DNA of 64,000 nt. It comes from Sphingomonas sp. HMP6 (GTDB taxonomy: Bacteria > Pseudomonadota > Alphaproteobacteria > Sphingomonadales > Sphingomonadaceae). The position numbers were made by a program, and so were the translations under genes. A model generated the notes under the pieces. The model had not been told where the DNA came from and ran no database searches. It saw only the letters and a program-made list of their open reading frames with translations. The stretch is from NCBI RefSeq assembly GCF_013374095.1, contig NZ_AP022672.1, forward strand, positions 1,053,501-1,117,500, given 5' to 3'. Positions 45,475 through 56,275 of this stretch are shown here, in pieces (within the stretch, counting starts at the first letter, position 1; each line of letters begins with the position of its first letter).

Positions 45475-46410
45475 TCAGGCGACCGGCTGTGGCACGCCCG
45501 AGGCTGCTGCAACTTCGGCGGCGAAGTCGCTCGTTTCCTTCTCGATGCCTTCGCCAAGCTGGAAACGAACATAGTCCTTGAGCTCGATCGATTTGCCGGC
45601 GGCCTTGGCGGCATTGGCGACGACGTCCGAAATCTTGGTCTTGCCGTCCATCACCAGCAACTGGCTAACGAGCGCATTTTCCTTGCAATATTTCGCAATC
45701 GCACCGTCGACCATCTTGGCGACGATGTCAGCGGGCTTGCCGCTCTCCGACGCCTTTTCGGTCGCGATCGCACGCTCGCGCGCGACAATCTCGGGGTCGA
45801 GGCCGTCTTCGTTGAGCGCCAGCGGGAAGGCCGCCGCGATGTGCATGGCGATCTGCTTGCCGAGCGGCAGCAGCACGTCATGATCGGCATCGCTCTCAAG
45901 CGCGACCAGCACGCCGATCTTGCCGAGCCCAGGGGCCGCCGCGTTGTGGATGTACGGAATGACCGCACCCTGCGTCACTTCGAGCCGCTTGGCGCGACGC
46001 AAATTCTGGTTCTCGCCGATCGTCGCGATGTTGTTGGTAAGGATTTCCTCGACGGTCTTTGCGCCGAGATGCGCCGCCTTGATCGTGTCCATGTCATCGC
46101 CCAGCTCGAGCGCGACCGAGGTCACGTCGCGGACAAAGGTCTGGAACTGCTCGTTCTTCGCGACGAAATCGGTCTCGGAATTGACCTCGACCGCAGCGCC
46201 CTTGGTGCCCGACACTTCGACGCCGATAAGCCCCTCGGCCGCGGTGCGGCTGGACTTCTTGGCGGCGGCGGCAAGGCCCTTGGCGCGGAGCCAATCCATC
46301 GCTGCCGTCATATCGCCGGCGGCTTCGGTCAGCGCCTTCTTGCAATCCATCATGCCCGCGCCGCTCTTCTCGCGCAGGTCCTTCACTGCTGCTGCCGTGA
46401 TCTCGGCCAT
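45475..46410 (-). CDS. tsf: Elongation factor Ts
   Basis: A 311-residue EF-Ts: the N-terminal domain [20 protein letters not shown] (TDVGF-like region), [14 protein letters not shown], and a C-terminal coiled coil and core. It exchanges GDP on EF-Tu. It follows rpsB after 85 bases in the usual rpsB-tsf order. Confidence 0.97.
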   Translation of the reverse strand: MAEITAAAVKDLREKSGAGMMDCKKALTEAAGDMTAAMDWLRAKGLAAAAKKSSRTAAEGLIGVEVSGTKGAAVEVNSETDFVAKNEQFQTFVRDVTSVALELGDDMDTIKAAHLGAKTVEEILTNNIATIGENQNLRRAKRLEVTQGAVIPYIHNAAAPGLGKIGVLVALESDADHDVLLPLGKQIAMHIAAAFPLALNEDGLDPEIVARERAIATEKASESGKPADIVAKMVDGAIAKYCKENALVSQLLVMDGKTKISDVVANAAKAAGKSIELKDYVRFQLGEGIEKETSDFAAEVAAASGVPQPVA

Positions 46411-46495
46411 GTCAAAATCCTTCTATCTGGAAAAAACGCATATAGGCGGAGCGGGGCCTCAGCCCTACCCCGCCCACATGTCAGTTCGGCGACGC

Positions 46496-47341
46496 TTATG
46501 CGTCGATCTGGCGCTCGGCCTCTGCAACCATTTCGGCCTGCAGGGCGGCATCGGTTGCTGGCGTGATTTCAGCGGCTGGCGCTTCCGGCGCGACCGTCAG
46601 CGCTTCCTCGGCTGGCGGCGCTTCCATCGAACCAATGTCCTGCTTGCGGGCAAGCTGCTCGTTGCCGCCGCGGGTCGCGGCGATCGCGATCGCTTCGCAA
46701 TACAGGCGGATCGCGCGGCTCGCGTCGTCATTCGCCGGAACCGGGAAAGCGATGCCGTCGGGCGAAACGTTCGAATCGAGGATCGCCACGACCGGGATAC
46801 CCAGCGTGTTGGCTTCCTTGATCGCGAGCTCTTCCTTGTTCGCGTCAATCACGAACATCACGTCCGGAATGCCGCCCATGTCGCGGATGCCACCGAGCGA
46901 AAGCTCAAGCTTGTCCTTCTCGCGGGTGAGCTGGAGCACTTCCTTCTTGGTCAGGCCGTGCGTGTCGCCCGAAAGCTGCTCTTCAAGCGTCTTAAGGCGC
47001 TTGATCGAACCCGAAATCGTCTTCCAGTTGGTGAGCATGCCGCCCAACCAGCGATGGTTGACAAAATGCTGGCCCGAACGCCGCGCTGCGTCAGCAACGG
47101 GCTCCTGCGCCTGGCGCTTGGTACCGACGAACAAAACCTTGCCGCCCGACGCGGTCGAGGCTGCGACGAATTCGAGCGCACGTGCGAACAAAGGCACGGT
47201 CTGCGACAGATCGAGGATGTGGACGCCGTTACGGTCGCCAAAGATGTAAGGCTTCATCTTCGGGTTCCAGCGATGCGTCTGGTGGCCGAAGTGCGCGCCC
47301 GTTTCGAGCAATGCTTGCATGGAGACGACTGGTGCCGCCAT
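46496..47341 (-). CDS. rpsB: 30S ribosomal protein S2
   Basis: A 281-residue S2 with [48 protein letters not shown] and [20 protein letters not shown], plus an acidic Ala/Glu-rich C-terminal extension typical of alphaproteobacteria. GGAAAGGAAATATCTT precedes ATG 47341. The open frame extends upstream but is leader sequence. Confidence 0.97.
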   Translation of the reverse strand: MAAPVVSMQALLETGAHFGHQTHRWNPKMKPYIFGDRNGVHILDLSQTVPLFARALEFVAASTASGGKVLFVGTKRQAQEPVADAARRSGQHFVNHRWLGGMLTNWKTISGSIKRLKTLEEQLSGDTHGLTKKEVLQLTREKDKLELSLGGIRDMGGIPDVMFVIDANKEELAIKEANTLGIPVVAILDSNVSPDGIAFPVPANDDASRAIRLYCEAIAIAATRGGNEQLARKQDIGSMEAPPAEEALTVAPEAPAAEITPATDAALQAEMVAEAERQIDA

Positions 47342-47498
47342 AAGATATTTCCTTTCCGGTTGATCCTCTGGGAAGCGAGTAATCCTCAATGCGGGGGTAA
47401 AACCCCAGCGTCGGACACCGGCGATGTGTGCTTCCCATGCGGTGTGAAGGCGCGCTCGATAGCGGAAGTATCGAGCGAACGCAACTCCGTAACAGCCC
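47342..47498 (-). other. rpsB leader region
   Basis: This 157-base AT-variable stretch upstream of rpsB probably carries its promoter and an untranslated leader. S2 leaders often bind S2 for feedback control. No defined structure was identified by eye. Confidence 0.35.
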
Positions 47499-47527
47499 TT
47501 GACAGTCGGAACGTAAATAGAACATAT
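47499..47527 (+). promoter_or_regulatory. Possible sigma-70 promoter for the small membrane protein gene
   Basis: TTGACA at 47499-47504 is followed after 17 bases by ACATAT at 47522-47527. This -35/-10 pair points rightward to the small gene at 47614. Confidence 0.35.
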
Positions 47528-47613
47528 CATGTTCACGGGCGGAACATGGAACCGTTTTCGTTCTAGCCGGTTGCGGAAACGTGACTCGTCACCGTGAAGG
47601 ATGGAGTTGGAAG

Positions 47614-47841
47614 ATGGCTGTTGTCGGTTTTCTGGTTTTCGCAAGCGCACTCGCCGCGAGCATTTCGGTATTCTGGTTGACGTTGGTGCCTGCCATGCCG
47701 CGCATCGTGGCGCTTCTCCGCAATTCTGTCGATCCGGTGACGCCCGCTGTCCCGTCGGTCATCGTCAGCGAGGGTCGGCTTCGCGCACGGGCACGGACGG
47801 TGACACAAGTGGCTCGCCCACAGTGGCGCGCAGCCGCTTGA
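47614..47841 (+). CDS. Small single-helix membrane protein (hypothetical)
   Basis: A 75-residue protein with one N-terminal membrane helix ([20 protein letters not shown]) and a basic C-terminal half ([18 protein letters not shown]). ATG 47614 has GGAG and GGAAG upstream. It is convergent with pssA and overlaps its 3' end by 77 bases, which lowers confidence. No known family. Confidence 0.55.
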   Translation: MAVVGFLVFASALAASISVFWLTLVPAMPRIVALLRNSVDPVTPAVPSVIVSEGRLRARARTVTQVARPQWRAAA

Positions 47842-48586
47842 CGCGGGCATAGGCCGAGATGCTGAACGGCAGCGTTGCAAGATAGGCGGCGCATAAGAAG
47901 GTAAGTGAGTGCCAGGGCGCCGAGATCAGCGCCGCGCCTAGCAGCACTACGACCGCAATCGCTTCAAAGCGGATATTATGGCGGAGTTTGAGCGACGACC
48001 AACTGTAGGTCGCGACACTGGAAACCATCAGGATCGCCATAAGTGCGACCCAAGGCCCCACAATCAGCGGCGATCGCCAGATGTCCAGGCCGGTCCAGAA
48101 CCACAGATACATCGGTAGCATCGCAAGCCCCGCCCCGACCGGTGAAGGTGACCCTGTCAGAAATCCGGCAGATTTATGCGGCTGCTCCGCAACGTCGATC
48201 GCCGCGTTGAACCGCGCCAGACGCAGCGCACAAAACACGGCGAAGACCAGTGCGATCAACCAACCGACGCGCGGCAAATCCTGCAGCGACCAGAGATACA
48301 GGATCAACGCTGGCGACACGCCGAACGAAATCGCATCAGACAGCGAATCGAGTTCGGCACCAAAACGACTCTCGCCGCGCACCATCCGGGCGATGCGGCC
48401 ATCGATCCCGTCGAGCACGCTGGCGATCATTACCATGACGACGGCGGTTTCCCACTGGCCGGCGATCGCAAAGCGGATGCCGGTAAGGCCCGAGCACAGC
48501 GCAAGCGCGGTTACCGCATTCGGCGCAACCGCGCGCAGCGGAAGCCCGCGCGCCGTCGGGCGGCGCAACCGGTGATTTACAGGCAC
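47765..48586 (-). CDS. pssA: CDP-diacylglycerol-serine O-phosphatidyltransferase
   Basis: A 273-residue CDP-alcohol phosphatidyltransferase with the motif DGIDGRIARMVRGESRFGAE plus LDSLSD (DGx2AR...Gx3Dx3D) and several membrane helices. It makes phosphatidylserine from CDP-diacylglycerol. The GTG start at 48586 is ten bases after psd, so the two steps are encoded together. Confidence 0.93.
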   Translation of the reverse strand: MPVNHRLRRPTARGLPLRAVAPNAVTALALCSGLTGIRFAIAGQWETAVVMVMIASVLDGIDGRIARMVRGESRFGAELDSLSDAISFGVSPALILYLWSLQDLPRVGWLIALVFAVFCALRLARFNAAIDVAEQPHKSAGFLTGSPSPVGAGLAMLPMYLWFWTGLDIWRSPLIVGPWVALMAILMVSSVATYSWSSLKLRHNIRFEAIAVVVLLGAALISAPWHSLTFLCAAYLATLPFSISAYARVKRLRATVGEPLVSPSVPVREADPR

Positions 48587-48596
48587 AATGCGGCGG

Positions 48597-49343
48597 TCAT
48601 TGTGCGATTCCGGTCGCAGTCATCCCACCTACGCGGCCGAGGATCGTCTCCCCAGCCACACTGCGCTGGCCCAGCACGACCTGGCAGGTGCAATCGTCGG
48701 GCAAGAAGACATCGACCCGACTGCCAAAGCGGATCAGGCCGATGCGCTGACCGCTCGCCACCATGTCGCCGGGCTTGACGAACGGCACGATCCGCCGCGC
48801 CAGCAACCCGGCGATCTGCGTGAAGCCGATCCGCCGGACGTGACCGTTGGCATCGGGGCGCCCTTCGACCAGAAGGTGCTGCCGCTCATTGTCCTCGCTC
48901 GCTTTGTCGAGTTCGGCATTCACGAATTTGCCCGAGATATAGACGACTTGCTTGATCGTGCCAGCGATCGGCGTGCGGTTGATGTGGACATCGAACACCG
49001 ACATAAACACCGACACGCGAATCAGCGGTGCGTCGCCCAGCGCGTTCGGCCCGGCCAGTTCACGCGGCACGGGGACGCGTTCAATCATCGAGATGAGGCC
49101 GTCGGCTGGCGATACGATCAGGTCCGCACCGCTCGGCGTCACCCGCACCGGATCGCGGAAGAACAGCGCGACCCACAGCGTCAGCCCCACCAGCGGCCAA
49201 GCGACGAACCAGCCCAGCGACACCCAGGCGACGAAGGCGACCACGCCGGCAATAACGACATATTTGCGTCCCTCCGGGTGGAGATCAGGCACACGCCATT
49301 TCACGGCTTCGGCGGGGGCGACGGGTTTTTCTATAGGTGACAT
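48597..49343 (-). CDS. psd: Phosphatidylserine decarboxylase proenzyme
   Basis: A 248-residue short-form decarboxylase: a membrane segment ([20 protein letters not shown]), [25 protein letters not shown] and the self-cleavage site in [12 protein letters not shown] (Gly-Ser) that yields the pyruvoyl Ser. It turns phosphatidylserine into phosphatidylethanolamine. ATG 49343 has AGGAG upstream. Confidence 0.94.
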   Translation of the reverse strand: MSPIEKPVAPAEAVKWRVPDLHPEGRKYVVIAGVVAFVAWVSLGWFVAWPLVGLTLWVALFFRDPVRVTPSGADLIVSPADGLISMIERVPVPRELAGPNALGDAPLIRVSVFMSVFDVHINRTPIAGTIKQVVYISGKFVNAELDKASEDNERQHLLVEGRPDANGHVRRIGFTQIAGLLARRIVPFVKPGDMVASGQRIGLIRFGSRVDVFLPDDCTCQVVLGQRSVAGETILGRVGGMTATGIAQ

Positions 49344-49507
49344 GGTTCTGCTCCTATCGCACACCCCTTACCGCGACAATCGCCAACGGGCAGCAGCGGA
49401 ATCGCGGCCTGACGACATCGCGCTCATGCTGGGCGCCTACGCTGGGTTGATCGCCGCCCACCTTCCTCCTAGACGCTGCCTCAAACCTCCCCATAGGAAA
49501 GAGCGTA

Positions 49508-50728
49508 ATGGCGAAGATCAAGGTGAAGACGCCCGTCGTGGAAATCGATGGCGACGAGATGACGCGGATCATCTGGCAGTGGATTCGCGAGCGCCTGATC
49601 CTCCCCTATCTCGATATCGATCTCGACTATTACGACTTGGGCATGATGAGCCGCGACGCCACCGACGACAAGGTGACCGTCGACAGCGCGAAGGCGATCC
49701 AGAAATACGGCGTCGGCGTGAAGTGCGCGACGATCACCCCTGACGAGCAGCGTGTCGAGGAATTTGGCCTCAAGAAAATGTGGAAGTCGCCCAACGGCAC
49801 GATCCGCAACATCCTCGGCGGCACGATTTTCCGTGAGCCGATCGTCATCAAGAACGTGCCCCGCCTGATCCCGAGTTGGACGCACCCGATCGTCGTCGGC
49901 CGCCACGCTTTTGGCGATCAATATCGTGCGACCGATTTCCTTGTGCCCAGCCCCGGCACGCTGCGGATGGTATTCCATGGCGATGACGGCACGGTGATCG
50001 ACGAAGAAGTATTTCGCTACCCGTCGCCGGGCGTCGCGCTCGCAATGTACAATCTCGACGACTCGATCCGCGATTTTGCCCGCGCATCGATGCATTACGG
50101 CCTCAACCTGAAATGGCCGGTGTACCTGTCGACCAAGAACACCATCCTCAAATATTATGACGGGCGCTTCAAGGACCTCTTCGCCGAGGTGTATGAGGCC
50201 GAATTCAAGGACAAGTTCAAGGAAGCGGGCATCACCTATGAGCATCGCCTGATCGACGACATGGTCGCATCGGCGCTCAAGTGGCACGGCGAATTTGTCT
50301 GGGCGTGTAAGAATTATGACGGCGACGTGCAGTCGGACCAAGTCGCGCAAGGCTTCGGCTCGCTCGGCCTGATGACCTCGGTGCTGCTCACCCCCGACGG
50401 CAAGACGGTCGAGGCCGAAGCGGCGCACGGCACCGTGACCCGCCATTTCCGCCAGCACGAGCAGGGCAAGGCGACCTCGACCAACCCGATCGCCTCGATC
50501 TTCGCCTGGACCGGCGGCTTAAAGTATCGCGGCAAGTTCGACGGGACGCCGGAGGTGACCGAGTTTGCCGAGACGCTCGAGCGCGTGTGCATTCAGACGG
50601 TCGAGGACGGTCACATGACGAAGGATCTCGCGCTGCTGATCGGCCCCGATCAGCCGTGGATGACGACCGAGCAATTCTTCGAGCAGGTCCGCTTGAACCT
50701 AGAAACCAAGATGGGCGTGCAGGGATAG
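49508..50728 (+). CDS. icd: NADP-dependent isocitrate dehydrogenase
   Basis: A 406-residue eukaryotic-type (homodimeric) NADP-isocitrate dehydrogenase: [56 protein letters not shown] and [21 protein letters not shown]-cycle enzyme. It stands alone with its own upstream spacer. Confidence 0.97.
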   Translation: MAKIKVKTPVVEIDGDEMTRIIWQWIRERLILPYLDIDLDYYDLGMMSRDATDDKVTVDSAKAIQKYGVGVKCATITPDEQRVEEFGLKKMWKSPNGTIRNILGGTIFREPIVIKNVPRLIPSWTHPIVVGRHAFGDQYRATDFLVPSPGTLRMVFHGDDGTVIDEEVFRYPSPGVALAMYNLDDSIRDFARASMHYGLNLKWPVYLSTKNTILKYYDGRFKDLFAEVYEAEFKDKFKEAGITYEHRLIDDMVASALKWHGEFVWACKNYDGDVQSDQVAQGFGSLGLMTSVLLTPDGKTVEAEAAHGTVTRHFRQHEQGKATSTNPIASIFAWTGGLKYRGKFDGTPEVTEFAETLERVCIQTVEDGHMTKDLALLIGPDQPWMTTEQFFEQVRLNLETKMGVQG

Positions 50729-50764
50729 GCTGACAAAGCCGGCCATTCGCGCCACAGTGCGCGG

Positions 50765-52555
50765 ATGGCCTCTCCCCTTGCCAACGCCGGGTTCAGCGAC
50801 GCACTCGTCATTCTCGGCGCGGCGGGTCTGGTTATTCCCGCATTCGCCCGTGCGAAAATCAGTCCGGTCATCGGTTTCATCATGGTCGGCCTGCTCGTCG
50901 GGCCGTTCGGCCTCGGCGCGCTCGTCGTCGATTATCCGTGGCTTTACCATTTCACGATCTCCGATCCGCACGCGATCGAGCCGTTCGCCGAATTCGGCAT
51001 CGTTCTGCTGCTCTTCTCGATCGGGCTGGAACTGTCGTTCAAGCGGCTGTGGTCGATGCGGCGGCTGGTGTTCGGGGTCGGCGCGGCCGAGTTGATCGGT
51101 GCGGGGGGCGCGATCGGGATCGGGCTGCATATGCTCACCGGGCTGGATTGGCCCGGGTCCATGGCGCTTGGCATTGCGTTGGCATTGTCCTCGACGGCGC
51201 TGGTGCTTCCGATTGCGGGGACCAGCGGACCGGTCGGGCGGACGGCGTTTGCGATGCTGCTGTTCGAGGATCTGGCGCTAGTGCCGATTATCTTCATCCT
51301 GGGCGCGCTTGGGCCGATGGCAGCGGCCGGTGGCTTGGCCGGCTTCGCGCGAGTCGGCGGGGCGGCGGTGTTGACCGTGGCGATCCTGTTCGTTGGTGGC
51401 CGTTTCTTCCTGCCCCGGCTGTTCGCGCAGGCCGCACGGACCAAGAGCCCGGAGCTGTTTCTGGCGGCATCGCTGCTCGTCGTGATCGCGGCGAGCCTTG
51501 CCACCGGCGCGGTCGGCCTGTCGCCGATCGTCGGCGCGTTGATCGCCGGGCTGCTGATCGCCGAGACCGATTACCATAGCGAGGTCGAGGTCATCACCGC
51601 ACCCTTCAAGGGGCTGGCGCTCGGCGTGTTCCTGATCACGGTGGGGATGAGTGTCGACCTGCGCGCGGTTGCGGCGGATTGGGGCGCCTATTTCCTCGGC
51701 ATTTCGGCGGTGGTCGCGGTGAAGGCAGCGGTAACGTTCGTCCTGCTCCGGCTGGCCGGGATTCGTGGCGGCGTGGCGGTGGAGACCGGCGTACTGATGG
51801 GCAGCCCATCGGAAACGACGCTGATCGTGCTCGGCGCCGCGGCCCAAGCGCAGTTGATCGCACCGGGCCTCGCCAGCTTTTGGCAGACCGTCACCGCGAT
51901 CGGCCTGACGATCACGCCCTTGCTGTCGATGCTCGGCAAGCGCGCAGCGCGCGGGCTGGAGCAACGCAGCGATTTGCCCGATGCCGAGATTTCACCGGAA
52001 GGCCCCGGTACAGTCGTGATCGGCTTCGGCCGAGTCGGGCGGATGGTGTGCGACATGCTGACTGTCCACGGGCAGCCTTATGTCGCGGTCGAGGCCAATA
52101 TCGATGCCGTGATGGCAGCCCGCGCCGAGGGTTATCCGGTTATTTTCGGCGACGTGGTGCGGCCCGAACTGGTCGACCGGCTCAATCTCGGGCGCGCCAA
52201 GGCACTGATCCTGACGATGGACGATCCCGTGCTGAGCGTCACGCTGACACGGCGCGTGCGCGGCTGGGTGCCAGAACTGACGATCGTGGCGCGCGCACGC
52301 GACACGGCGCATGCCGCCGAACTCTACAAAGCCGGTGCAAGCGACGCGGTGCCCGAGACGCTCGAATCCTCGCTGCAATTGGCCGAGGCGGTGCTGACCG
52401 ACCTCGGCGTCGCGGTCGGCCCGGTTATCGCCTCGATCCACCAGAAGCGCGATGAGCTGCGGCAGGAGATCAAGGCAGCAGCCGAGATGGTCGCGCTACC
52501 GCGGTTGAAGCGCGTGCGGCGCGGCGCAGCGACGGGCGAGGTGGCTGAGATTTAG
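50765..52555 (+). CDS. CPA2-family monovalent cation:proton antiporter with TrkA-N domain
   Basis: A 596-residue protein with about twelve membrane helices: ILGAAGLVIPAFARAKISPV, IVLLLFSIGLELSFKRLW, LALSSTALVLPI and FEDLALVPIIFILG. A cytoplasmic RCK domain follows (VVIGFGRVGRMVCDML, VAVEANIDAVMAARAEGYPV, ILTMDDPV). This is the Kef/Ybal type that exports K+ or Na+ in exchange for protons. A strong inverted repeat lies just after the stop. Confidence 0.92.
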   Translation: MASPLANAGFSDALVILGAAGLVIPAFARAKISPVIGFIMVGLLVGPFGLGALVVDYPWLYHFTISDPHAIEPFAEFGIVLLLFSIGLELSFKRLWSMRRLVFGVGAAELIGAGGAIGIGLHMLTGLDWPGSMALGIALALSSTALVLPIAGTSGPVGRTAFAMLLFEDLALVPIIFILGALGPMAAAGGLAGFARVGGAAVLTVAILFVGGRFFLPRLFAQAARTKSPELFLAASLLVVIAASLATGAVGLSPIVGALIAGLLIAETDYHSEVEVITAPFKGLALGVFLITVGMSVDLRAVAADWGAYFLGISAVVAVKAAVTFVLLRLAGIRGGVAVETGVLMGSPSETTLIVLGAAAQAQLIAPGLASFWQTVTAIGLTITPLLSMLGKRAARGLEQRSDLPDAEISPEGPGTVVIGFGRVGRMVCDMLTVHGQPYVAVEANIDAVMAARAEGYPVIFGDVVRPELVDRLNLGRAKALILTMDDPVLSVTLTRRVRGWVPELTIVARARDTAHAAELYKAGASDAVPETLESSLQLAEAVLTDLGVAVGPVIASIHQKRDELRQEIKAAAEMVALPRLKRVRRGAATGEVAEI

Positions 52556-52573
52556 CCTAGGTTATTGGATTGA

Positions 52574-52617
52574 TGACCTTTTTGTGACGCCGCTTTCGCT
52601 AAAGTCACAAAAGGTCA
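52574..52617 (+). terminator. Long inverted repeat after the antiporter gene
   Basis: TGACCTTTTTGTGAC and GTCACAAAAGGTCA form a 14-base stem with one bulged T and a 15-base loop, starting 19 bases past the stop. It may end transcription from either side, but the unusual stem without a T-tail could also be an operator or mobile repeat. Confidence 0.55.
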
Positions 52618-52735
52618 CACCGTCGGCGTACGGTGCGGGGTTGCGCCGAGGTAACGGCGTTCTTTCGGATTCGAAGCGCACGCAGCGCCATCTTGCCAGC
52701 GCGACGCCCTGTAGGACAGACCAAGGAGGCCGGGG

Positions 52736-53149
52736 TTATGAAGCGGCGGACGCGTTCTCCCGCGCGCGCACCGCGAGCCGTTCGAAAACGCCCCGGAGCG
52801 CCGCAGGGCTTGCCGTATCGAGCGCGCCCTCCTCCACCTCTTCGGCCGACCAGGCGAGCGAGGGCGCTTCGTCATCGAGCATCGCCCATTCCGCGAACAG
52901 CCGCCGATCAACCGTCTCGGAAAGCAGCAACACGATGTTGTCGTGGCGGTTGTCGCGCGTGATCCGGCCGTAGAGCGCGTCGATCTCGGCGTCCGGTCCT
53001 TCGATCAACTGCAGGTACAGATCCTGCCGGCAAATCAACGCACCGCTAATCGCGTCCCGTGGATTGTTGCGGCGGGCATCGACGAGGATGCTGGCCAGCA
53101 TGGCGCGATCGAAACCGAAGGGTTGCGAGCGATAGATCATCTGCTTCAT
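52736..53149 (-). CDS. BLUF-domain blue-light sensor protein
   Basis: A 137-residue BLUF protein. The photochemical residues are in place: Tyr in KQMIYRSQP, Asn in DARRNNPRDAISGALI and Gln in DLYLQLIEGP. FAD is the chromophore. A C-terminal extension (LDDEAPSLAWSAEEVEEGAL) has no recognised output domain, so it is a short BLUF that probably acts by protein interaction. Confidence 0.9.
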   Translation of the reverse strand: MKQMIYRSQPFGFDRAMLASILVDARRNNPRDAISGALICRQDLYLQLIEGPDAEIDALYGRITRDNRHDNIVLLLSETVDRRLFAEWAMLDDEAPSLAWSAEEVEEGALDTASPAALRGVFERLAVRARENASAAS

Positions 53150-53343
53150 CGTCCGCTCTCCTGTGGTGCGCGGCAGTCAGGCTACGCGATCGCAGGCGGA
53201 ACGAACAGCACCAACGGGAACGCTTCGGTTCTTCTCCGCGACGCGCCGGAGCAACGCGGTAAACGCGGATTAACCGGACCCGGCAAGCCGCCGCTAACCC
53301 AAGTCCGTTAGCCAGAAAGGCGCTGCAGAACAGGTGACCGTAT

Positions 53344-53514
53344 ATGCCCTATGACCAAGTCCTCTCGGACCATGACGGGATCGAAACGCTGGCGCGCGAA
53401 ACGGAAAGACCGCCAGAAGCCCCCGCCTCAACCGCGCAGATCGTGGCGATGCTGAACGACCTGTCGCGCGCGGCGCGGGAGCATTTCCGCACCGACAAGC
53501 AAGCTGTCCGTTAG
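53344..53514 (+). CDS. Small hypothetical protein, 56 residues
   Basis: ATG 53344 has AGGTGA upstream. The protein is acidic at the start (DQVLSDHDGIETLARETE) and helical at the end (TAQIVAMLNDLSRAAREHF). Codon third positions are GC-rich as in neighbouring genes. No family is recognised, and it is short, so coding status is uncertain. It sits between the BLUF gene and alaS. Confidence 0.5.
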   Translation: MPYDQVLSDHDGIETLARETERPPEAPASTAQIVAMLNDLSRAAREHFRTDKQAVR

Positions 53515-53550
53515 CCAACCGCGCCTGGCACGAGGTGCCCGGGGGAACGC

Positions 53551-56208
53551 TTACCCCGCCAGCGTAGCCTTGACCGCTGCGACGGCCTCAGCAGCCTTCG
53601 ATCCATCCGGGCCACCGCCCTGCGCCATGTCGGGCCGTCCGCCGCCGCCTTGACCGCCAAGCGTGGCGACCGCGATCTTGAGCAAATCGACCGCGCTTTT
53701 CGTGCCGACCAGATCCTCGGTCATCCCGACCGCGACCGAAGCGCGTCCGTCATTGACTGCGACGATCATCGCGACGCCTGACCCGCCGAGCCGCTGCTTC
53801 ATGTCATCGACGGCGCCGCGCAGGCCCTTGGGATCGAGGCCATCGACGACCTGCCCCAGGAAATTGACGCCACCGACCTGTTCGGGTCCAGCGGCTGCCG
53901 CCCCTGCCCCGCCGCCGAGCGCCAGCGCCTTCTTGGCCTCGGCCAATTCGCGCTCAAGACGTCGTCGGTCCTCGACCAGCGCCAGGACGCGCGCCGGGAC
54001 TTCGTCGGGCGAGGATTTTAGCGCGGTCGCGGCTTCCTTCAGCTTGTCGTCGCGTGACGTGAGATAGGCGCGCGCAGCCTCCCCGGTCAGCGCCTCGACG
54101 CGGCGGATGCCCGAGGACACCGCACCTTCGCCGACCAGCGTGAACAGGCCGATATCGCCAAGCGCGCGGACGTGCGTGCCGCCGCACAGTTCGAGCGAGT
54201 AGGTCGCCTCGCCTTCGGTCCCCATCGACACGACGCGGACTTCCTCGCCATATTTCTCGCCGAACAGCGCCATCGCCCCTTCGGCAATCGCTTCGTCGGG
54301 GGTCATCAGGCGTGTGCTGACGGTGCCGTTGGCGCGGATATGGTGGTTCACATCGGCCTCGACTTGGCTGAGCGCGGCGGGATCGATCGCGCTTGGCTGC
54401 GAGAAATCGAAGCGCAGACGTTCAGGCGCGACGAGGCTGCCCTTCTGCGCGACGTGGAGGCCGAGGCGCTGGCGCAGCGCCTCGTGTAGCAAATGCGTTG
54501 CACTATGGTTGGCGCGGATGCGGTCGCGGCGGGCGCGGTCGATCGTCAAATGCAGCGCATCGCCGACCGCGATCTTGCCTTCACTAATCATCGTGCGGTG
54601 CGACCAGAGGCGGCCGAGATATTTGTGCGTGTCCTCGACCTGGCCAAGCACGCCGGGTGCGGTCAGCGTACCGGTATCGCCGACCTGCCCGCCGCTTTCG
54701 GCGTAGAAAGGCGTCTGGTTGACGACGATTTCGACGGTTTCGCCGGTCGTTGCGGAGTCGACCCGCGCGCCATCCTTGACGATCGCGACGACCTGGCCCT
54801 CGCCTTCCTCCGATGCGTAGCCGATGAATTCGGTGCCGCCTGCGGTTTCGGCAATGTCGAACCAGACCTCGTCCGAGGCGCGCTGGCCCGATCCCTTCCA
54901 CGCGGCGCGGGCGGCGCGCTTCTGTTCGGCCATCGCGGTATCGAACCCGGCGCGATCGATCCCGAAGCCCTGCGCGCGGAGAGCGTCCTCGGTCAGATCA
55001 TACGGGAAGCCGAAGGTGTCATAGAGTTTGAACGCGGTTTCGCCGGGGAGCGTAGCGCCCGGTTCCATCGCGGCGGTGGCTTCGTCGAGCAAGCGCAAGC
55101 CATTGACGAGCGTGCGGCGGAATTGCGTTTCCTCCTGCAACAGCGTCGATTCGATCGATGCCTGCGCGCGCACGAGTTCGGGGTATGCCGCGCCCATTTC
55201 GGCAACCAGCGCGGGCACCAGCCGGTGCATCAACGGCTCCTTCGCACCGAGTAGATGCGCGTGGCGCATCGCGCGACGCATGATGCGACGCAGCACATAG
55301 CCACGGCCTTCATTGGCGGGCAGCACGCCGTCCGCCACAAGGAAGCCCGAGGTGCGCAGATGATCGGCAATCACGCGGTGGCTCGCCTGATTGTCGCCCG
55401 TCGTCGCGGTGCCGGTGAGCGCGCCGGATGCCGCGATCAGCGCCTTGAACGTGTCGGTATCGTAATTGTCGTGGACGCCCTGCAGCACCGCCGCGATCCG
55501 CTCCAGCCCCATGCCGGTGTCGATCGACGGCTTGGGCAGCGGCGTGCGCGTGCCGTCGGCCGATTGGTCGAACTGCATGAAGACGAGGTTCCAGATCTCG
55601 ACGAAGCGATCACCATCCTCATCCGGGCTGCCCGGAGGGCCACCGGGGATATGGTCGCCATGATCGAAAAAGATTTCGGAGCACGGCCCGCACGGCCCGG
55701 TGTCCCCCATCGACCAGAAATTGTCGTTGGTGGCGATGCGGATGATGCGCTCCTCGGGGAGCCCCGCAATCCGCTTCCACAGATCGAACGCTTCGTCATC
55801 GGTGTGATAGACGGTGACGGTCAGCCGGTTCGGGTCGATCCCCCATTCCTTGGTCAGCAGCCCCCAGGCGAGCGTGATCGCGCGTTCCTTGAAATAATCG
55901 CCGAACGAGAAATTGCCGAGCATTTCGAAGAAGGTGTGGTGGCGCGCAGTATAGCCGACATTGTCGAGATCATTATGCTTGCCCCCGGCCCGCACGCATT
56001 TCTGGCTTGACGACGCGGTGACATAGTGCCGCGATTCGAGGCCGGTGAAGACGTTCTTAAACGGCACCATCCCGGCGTTGACGAACATCAACGTCGGATC
56101 GTTTTGCGGCACCAGCGGCGCGGAGGCGATCTTCGCATGGCCGTTCGCCGCGAAATAATCGAGAAAGCTGCGGCGGATGTCGTTCGTGGAAATCGGGAGC
56201 TGGGTCAT
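53551..56208 (-). CDS. alaS: Alanyl-tRNA synthetase
   Basis: An 885-residue class II synthetase. It has the catalytic core ([46 protein letters not shown] region), an editing domain with the zinc motifs [11 protein letters not shown] and LCGGTHV, and the C-terminal Gly-rich DHHA1 domain. It charges tRNA-Ala and edits Ser and Gly. Full length and intact. Confidence 0.97.
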   Translation of the reverse strand: MTQLPISTNDIRRSFLDYFAANGHAKIASAPLVPQNDPTLMFVNAGMVPFKNVFTGLESRHYVTASSSQKCVRAGGKHNDLDNVGYTARHHTFFEMLGNFSFGDYFKERAITLAWGLLTKEWGIDPNRLTVTVYHTDDEAFDLWKRIAGLPEERIIRIATNDNFWSMGDTGPCGPCSEIFFDHGDHIPGGPPGSPDEDGDRFVEIWNLVFMQFDQSADGTRTPLPKPSIDTGMGLERIAAVLQGVHDNYDTDTFKALIAASGALTGTATTGDNQASHRVIADHLRTSGFLVADGVLPANEGRGYVLRRIMRRAMRHAHLLGAKEPLMHRLVPALVAEMGAAYPELVRAQASIESTLLQEETQFRRTLVNGLRLLDEATAAMEPGATLPGETAFKLYDTFGFPYDLTEDALRAQGFGIDRAGFDTAMAEQKRAARAAWKGSGQRASDEVWFDIAETAGGTEFIGYASEEGEGQVVAIVKDGARVDSATTGETVEIVVNQTPFYAESGGQVGDTGTLTAPGVLGQVEDTHKYLGRLWSHRTMISEGKIAVGDALHLTIDRARRDRIRANHSATHLLHEALRQRLGLHVAQKGSLVAPERLRFDFSQPSAIDPAALSQVEADVNHHIRANGTVSTRLMTPDEAIAEGAMALFGEKYGEEVRVVSMGTEGEATYSLELCGGTHVRALGDIGLFTLVGEGAVSSGIRRVEALTGEAARAYLTSRDDKLKEAATALKSSPDEVPARVLALVEDRRRLERELAEAKKALALGGGAGAAAAGPEQVGGVNFLGQVVDGLDPKGLRGAVDDMKQRLGGSGVAMIVAVNDGRASVAVGMTEDLVGTKSAVDLLKIAVATLGGQGGGGRPDMAQGGGPDGSKAAEAVAAVKATLAG

Positions 56209-56275
56209 GGCCGCAGGGCTTAGGCGAGGCTGCTGCGTATCTCAAGCATGGCTCGGTTCGTCGTGTGGTGTCAGG

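Noticed and set aside
46451..46473. Hairpin GCGGGG/CCCCGC between rpsB and tsf as a terminator
   Set aside because: The stem is only six bases and the T-run lies well away from it; it could be a minor attenuator but the evidence is too weak to list.
53551..56208. Several 100-250-codon frames opposite alaS
   Set aside because: All are antisense to an intact alaS and show no motifs of their own.
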